Shown here: one piece after another, positions 61,246 through 64,000 of the stretch | How positions within the stretch are numbered: position 1 is the stretch's first letter | Layout: each line of letters begins with the position of its first letter | Assembly (NCBI RefSeq): GCF_050946405.1 | Contig: NZ_JBMNUS010000009.1 | Span: 124,001-188,000 of the forward strand | Length of the DNA stretch: 64,000 nucleotides | Direction of reading: 5' to 3' | Origin: Pseudochelatococcus sp050946405 | GTDB lineage: Bacteria; Pseudomonadota; Alphaproteobacteria; Rhizobiales; Beijerinckiaceae | The notes under the pieces: generated by a model | Told to the model about the DNA's origin: nothing | The model's input: the letters and a program-made list of their open reading frames with translations, nothing else | The model's database searches: none | Made by a program: the position numbers and the translations under genes

Positions 61246-62436
61246 ATGAGCGACAAGACAGCCGCGCTGCCGGAAAGCCCCCGGCATACCGGGTTCGTCA
61301 AGAACAACCTGCGCGAATACGGCATGCTGCTCTCGCTGTGCGTGATCATGCTGTTCTTCGAGGTGATGACCAACGGCACGCTGCTGCGGCCGCTGAACCT
61401 CACCAACCTCGTGTTGCAGAACAGCTATATCGTCATCATGGCGCTGGGCATGCTGCTCGTCATCGTCACCGGGCACATCGATCTCTCGGTCGGTTCGGTG
61501 GCCGGCTTCATCGGGGCGGTGGCGGCGGTGCTGATGGTGAAGCTCGGCGTGCACTACATTCCCGCCGCTCTCATCTGCCTCGCGCTCGGGGGGCTTATCG
61601 GGGCGGCGCAAGGCTATTGGGTCGCCTATTTCAAGATTCCGTCCTTTATCGTCACGCTGGCCGGCATGCTGGTGTTCAAGGGGCTGGCGCTCGCCATCCT
61701 CGCCGGGCAGTCGGTCGGTCCCTTTCCGCCGCAGTTCCAGAAACTGTCGTCCGGCTTCATCCCGGAGCTGGTGCCGGGCGCGGGCGCGCTCCATCCCACG
61801 TCGCTGCTCATCGGCGCGGCCCTGGCGCTGGCGATCGTCTGGCAGAACGTCCGCGCCCGCGCCCGGCAGGAGAACCACGGTATCGAAACGGAGCCTTACG
61901 GCTTCTTTCTGGTCAAGAACCTCGCGTTCTTCAGCATCATCGTCTACTTCGCCTATCTGATCGCCTCGCACCGCGGCCTGCCCAACGTGCTGGTGATCAT
62001 GACGGCGCTCGTCGCGCTCTACGCCTTCATGACGACGCGCACCACCATCGGCCGGCAGATCTACGCGGTCGGCGGCAACGAAAAGGCGGCCAAGCTCTCC
62101 GGCATCAAGACCGAACGGCTGACTTTTCTCACCTTTGTGAACATGGGTGTGCTGGCCGCGCTCGCCGGCCTCGTGTTCGCGGCGCGGCTGAACACGGCGA
62201 CGCCCAAGGCCGGCCTCGGCTTCGAGCTTGATGTGATCGCGGCCTGCTTCATCGGCGGCGCTTCAGCCTACGGCGGCGTGGGGCGCGTGGGCGGCGCGGT
62301 GATCGGCGCGCTCATCATGGGCGTGATGAACAACGGCATGTCGATCCTCGGCATCGGCATCGATTACCAGCAGGTGATCAAGGGCCTCGTGCTCCTCGGC
62401 GCCGTATGCCTCGACGTCTACAACAAGCGGAAATAG
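61246..62436 (+). CDS. gguB: Sugar ABC transporter permease GguB
   Basis: A 396-residue inner-membrane permease: GHIDLSVGSVAGFIGAVAAV, IPSFIVTLAGMLVFKGLALA, TTIGRQIYAVGGNEKAAKLS and ACFIGGASAYGGVGRVGGAV. The start at 61246 has AGGGAGGACAG upstream; an ATG at 61183 overlapping the gguA stop would add a lysine-rich 21-residue tail. Usually gguC follows in Agrobacterium; here it is absent and a GntR regulator follows instead. Confidence 0.92.
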   Translation: MSDKTAALPESPRHTGFVKNNLREYGMLLSLCVIMLFFEVMTNGTLLRPLNLTNLVLQNSYIVIMALGMLLVIVTGHIDLSVGSVAGFIGAVAAVLMVKLGVHYIPAALICLALGGLIGAAQGYWVAYFKIPSFIVTLAGMLVFKGLALAILAGQSVGPFPPQFQKLSSGFIPELVPGAGALHPTSLLIGAALALAIVWQNVRARARQENHGIETEPYGFFLVKNLAFFSIIVYFAYLIASHRGLPNVLVIMTALVALYAFMTTRTTIGRQIYAVGGNEKAAKLSGIKTERLTFLTFVNMGVLAALAGLVFAARLNTATPKAGLGFELDVIAACFIGGASAYGGVGRVGGAVIGALIMGVMNNGMSILGIGIDYQQVIKGLVLLGAVCLDVYNKRK

Positions 62437-62513
62437 GCGCCGCCGGCTGCCGCCCGGCGAGGAAAAGTGCGCCGGAACGCGCGCAAGGTAGACTTCCAAT
62501 TCTCGAACAAAAG

Positions 62514-62530
62514 TATAATTTATGTCGACA
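62514..62530 (+). promoter_or_regulatory. -10 box and TGTCGACA operator upstream of the GntR gene
   Basis: A perfect TATAAT (62514-62519) is followed by the palindrome TGTCGACA (62523-62530), 30 bases before the start codon. The same palindrome occurs before the next gene (63280), fitting autoregulation by the GntR protein. Confidence 0.6.
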
Positions 62531-62559
62531 GCGCTTTTGTTTGATCAGAGGATTCAGCC

Positions 62560-63264
62560 TTGACCGTTGAAGAGATTCGTGCCGTTCCCGAGCGCAGGCG
62601 TGGCTCGGGCGTGAAGCTGGTTTATGACATGCTCCGCGATGAAATTCTCGGTCTCGAGTTGCCGCCGGGCAGCCCGATCGACGAAGTGCAACTGGCCGAG
62701 AAATTCGGCATGTCCCGCACGCCCATCCGCGAGGCGCTGGTGCGTCTGGCAGGCGAGGGGCTGGTGGAGACGCTGCCAAATCGCTCGACCATGGTGTCGA
62801 ACATCGATTTCCTCAACCTGCATACCTTCTTCGACGCCATCACGCTCATGTATCGCGTCACCACGCGCCTCGCCGCCCGAAACCACCAGCCGGAGGATCT
62901 GGCCCGGATACGGGCGCTCGCGCAGGAATTCGCGGCGGCGGTGGAGGCCAAGGATGCGCTGGGCATGATCGCGACCAACCGGGATTTCCACGCCGCCGTC
63001 GCCGAGGCCGGGCGCAATCCCTACTTCACCAGCCTTTGCCTGCGCCTGCTCGATGAAGGGCGGCGCATCCTGCGCCTCTATTACCAGTCCTATGACGATC
63101 AACTGCCCCGCCAGTACGTCGAGGAGCACGAGCAGATGGTCGGCGCGATCGCCGCTCGCGACGTCGAACTGGCCGACCGGATCGCGAAGCAGCACGCGGA
63201 TCAGATCGTGCGGCAGATCCAGCAACTTTTCGCCCGGGATGAAAGGCAGGACATCACGCTCTGA
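62560..63264 (+). CDS. GntR-family regulator with FCD domain, HypR-like
   Basis: A 234-residue regulator with a winged helix at about 17-80 (MLRDEILGLELPPGSPIDEV, LAEKFGMSRTPIREALVRLA) and an FCD domain (NRDFHAAVAEAGRNPYF, EEHEQMVGAIAARDVELADR). It uses a TTG start behind AGAGGATTCAGCC; the next in-frame ATG would cut into the DNA-binding domain. The following gene resembles HypD, so this may be the hydroxyproline repressor HypR (inference). Palindromes TGTCGACA flank it. Confidence 0.85.
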   Translation: MTVEEIRAVPERRRGSGVKLVYDMLRDEILGLELPPGSPIDEVQLAEKFGMSRTPIREALVRLAGEGLVETLPNRSTMVSNIDFLNLHTFFDAITLMYRVTTRLAARNHQPEDLARIRALAQEFAAAVEAKDALGMIATNRDFHAAVAEAGRNPYFTSLCLRLLDEGRRILRLYYQSYDDQLPRQYVEEHEQMVGAIAARDVELADRIAKQHADQIVRQIQQLFARDERQDITL

Positions 63265-63279
63265 TCGCCGCGCAAAATC

Positions 63280-63289
63280 TTGTCGACAA
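63280..63289. promoter_or_regulatory. TTGTCGACAA palindrome upstream of the HypD-like gene
   Basis: A perfect 10-bp palindrome 97 bases before the HypD-like start codon, sharing TGTCGACA with the site at 62523. Typical size and symmetry for a GntR/FCD operator. Confidence 0.6.
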
Positions 63290-63386
63290 CTAATATGCAA
63301 ATGGCTAGTGTAGGCGTCGGAGGTCGAGCAGGCGCCCGGACGGCGCTGGCGATCTGTCTAATAAGAAAGGCAAAGAGGAGTTCGTG

Positions 63387-64000
63387 ATGAAAGCCCCGAT
63401 TTTCACAGGCGTCATTCCCGCATTGATGACCCCGGTCAGGGAGGACCGCACCCCCGACTTCGACGCGCTGGTGCGCAAGGCGGAGGCGCTGATCGGCCAG
63501 GGGATGTCGGCCGTCGTCTATTGCGGTTCCATGGGAGACTGGCCGTTGCTGACGGATGCCCAGCGGCAGGAAGGCGTGGCGCGGCTCGTCAAGGCGGGCA
63601 TTCCGGTCATCGTCGGCACCGGTGCGATCAATACCGCATCCGCGGTGTCTCACGCGGCGCATGCGCAGGAGGTCGGCGCACAGGGGCTCATGGTCATTCC
63701 GCGCGTCCTGTCGCGCGGTTCGTCGCCGGCGGCACAGAAGGCGCATTTCAAGGCAATTCTTTCCGCGGCCCCCAACCTGCCCGCGATCATCTACAACAGC
63801 CCCTATTACGGGTTCGCCACGCGCGCCGATCTCTTCTTCGCCCTGCGCGCCGAGCACCCGAATCTCGTCGGTTTCAAGGAATTCGGCGGCGCCGCCGACA
63901 TGCGCTATGCGGCGGAATACATCACCAGCGGCGACGACGACATCTCGCTGATGATCGGCGTCGATACGACGGTCGTCCACGGCTTCGTCAATTGCGGCGC
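63387..64000 (+). CDS. DHDPS-family protein, probable delta-1-pyrroline-4-hydroxy-2-carboxylate deaminase (HypD-like), 3' end outside window
   Basis: The first 204 residues of about 300. Schiff-base lysine K164 in VGFKEFGG, catalytic tyrosine Y136 in IIYNSPYYGF, and VVYCGSMGDWPLLTDAQRQE, VIPRVLSRGSSPAAQKAHFK, IGVDTTVVHGFVNCG. I recall this pattern from the rhizobial HypD deaminase of trans-4-hydroxyproline breakdown, which yields alpha-ketoglutarate semialdehyde. Ribosome binding site AAAGAGGAG. It is truncated only by the window edge. Another DHDPS-family aldolase or dehydratase is the alternative. Confidence 0.78.
   Translation, partial: MKAPIFTGVIPALMTPVREDRTPDFDALVRKAEALIGQGMSAVVYCGSMGDWPLLTDAQRQEGVARLVKAGIPVIVGTGAINTASAVSHAAHAQEVGAQGLMVIPRVLSRGSSPAAQKAHFKAILSAAPNLPAIIYNSPYYGFATRADLFFALRAEHPNLVGFKEFGGAADMRYAAEYITSGDDDISLMIGVDTTVVHGFVNCG

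Overview
The window looks like chromosomal or megaplasmid DNA of an alphaproteobacterium of the order Hyphomicrobiales, most likely Rhizobiaceae-like. The reasons are high G+C coding DNA, a ChvE/GguAB sugar importer, an Omp25/Omp31-type porin, a non-phosphorylated L-arabinose pathway, a kdpFABCDE operon and five copies of a two-palindrome intergenic element resembling the rhizobial RIME elements. No rRNA, tRNA, phage, transposase or CRISPR array was recognised. Both window edges cut through chromosome; the last gene (63387 onward) runs off the end.

Layout. 0-5 kb: hyuA-hyuB (hydantoinase/5-oxoprolinase family) and an IclR regulator flanked by inverted copies of the RIME-like element. 5.1-7.4 kb: an unusual single-chain fusion of an FAD/NAD oxidoreductase with a patatin phospholipase. 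7.7-15.8 kb: a dispersed tripartite efflux system (RND permease, adaptor, TtgR/AcrR-like TetR repressor, TolC-type outer membrane channel) with a shared operator-like box in front of both the pump operon and tolC, plus a porin gene. 16-24.6 kb: an SDR, a periplasmic redoxin next to a DsbD/ScsB protein that has lost most of its membrane relay, a SUMF1-domain protein, a broken LysR gene, an alpha/beta hydrolase, a divergent HxlR/quinone-oxidoreductase pair and an SRPBCC protein. 24.9-33.1 kb: the complete kdpFABCDE operon preceded by a 26-residue membrane peptide.

33.3-48.1 kb is accessory in character: an OhrR-like two-cysteine MarR regulator divergent from a chloroperoxidase-type hydrolase, a class C beta-lactamase, a prolyl-oligopeptidase remnant, homoserine dehydrogenase, TetR/SDR, a LysR gene and a DJ-1/PfpI gene that have both lost their 5' halves at one junction, two RidA proteins, a haloalkane-dehalogenase-like hydrolase, an unknown membrane protein and a second TetR-adaptor-RND operon.

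48.2-62.4 kb is one coherent sugar-acid island, all on the + strand: a YtfQRT-YjfF furanose importer, a FadR-type regulator, L-arabinonate dehydratase, L-2-keto-3-deoxyarabonate dehydratase, a short remnant resembling the start of alpha-ketoglutarate-semialdehyde dehydrogenase, a Gfo/Idh/MocA L-arabinose/D-galactose 1-dehydrogenase, aldose 1-epimerase, then chvE-gguA-gguB. Together they import pentose/hexose furanoses and pyranoses and oxidise L-arabinose to alpha-ketoglutarate semialdehyde; the last enzyme appears to have been lost here. 62.5-64 kb starts what is probably a hydroxyproline locus (HypR-like GntR regulator and HypD-like deaminase), which makes the same semialdehyde.

I did not find a clearly new defence or mobile system. 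The most unusual items are the oxidoreductase-patatin fusion, the internally deleted ScsB/DsbD, several deletion scars that leave partial genes, and the set of repeated operators and stop-codon-abutting palindromic elements.
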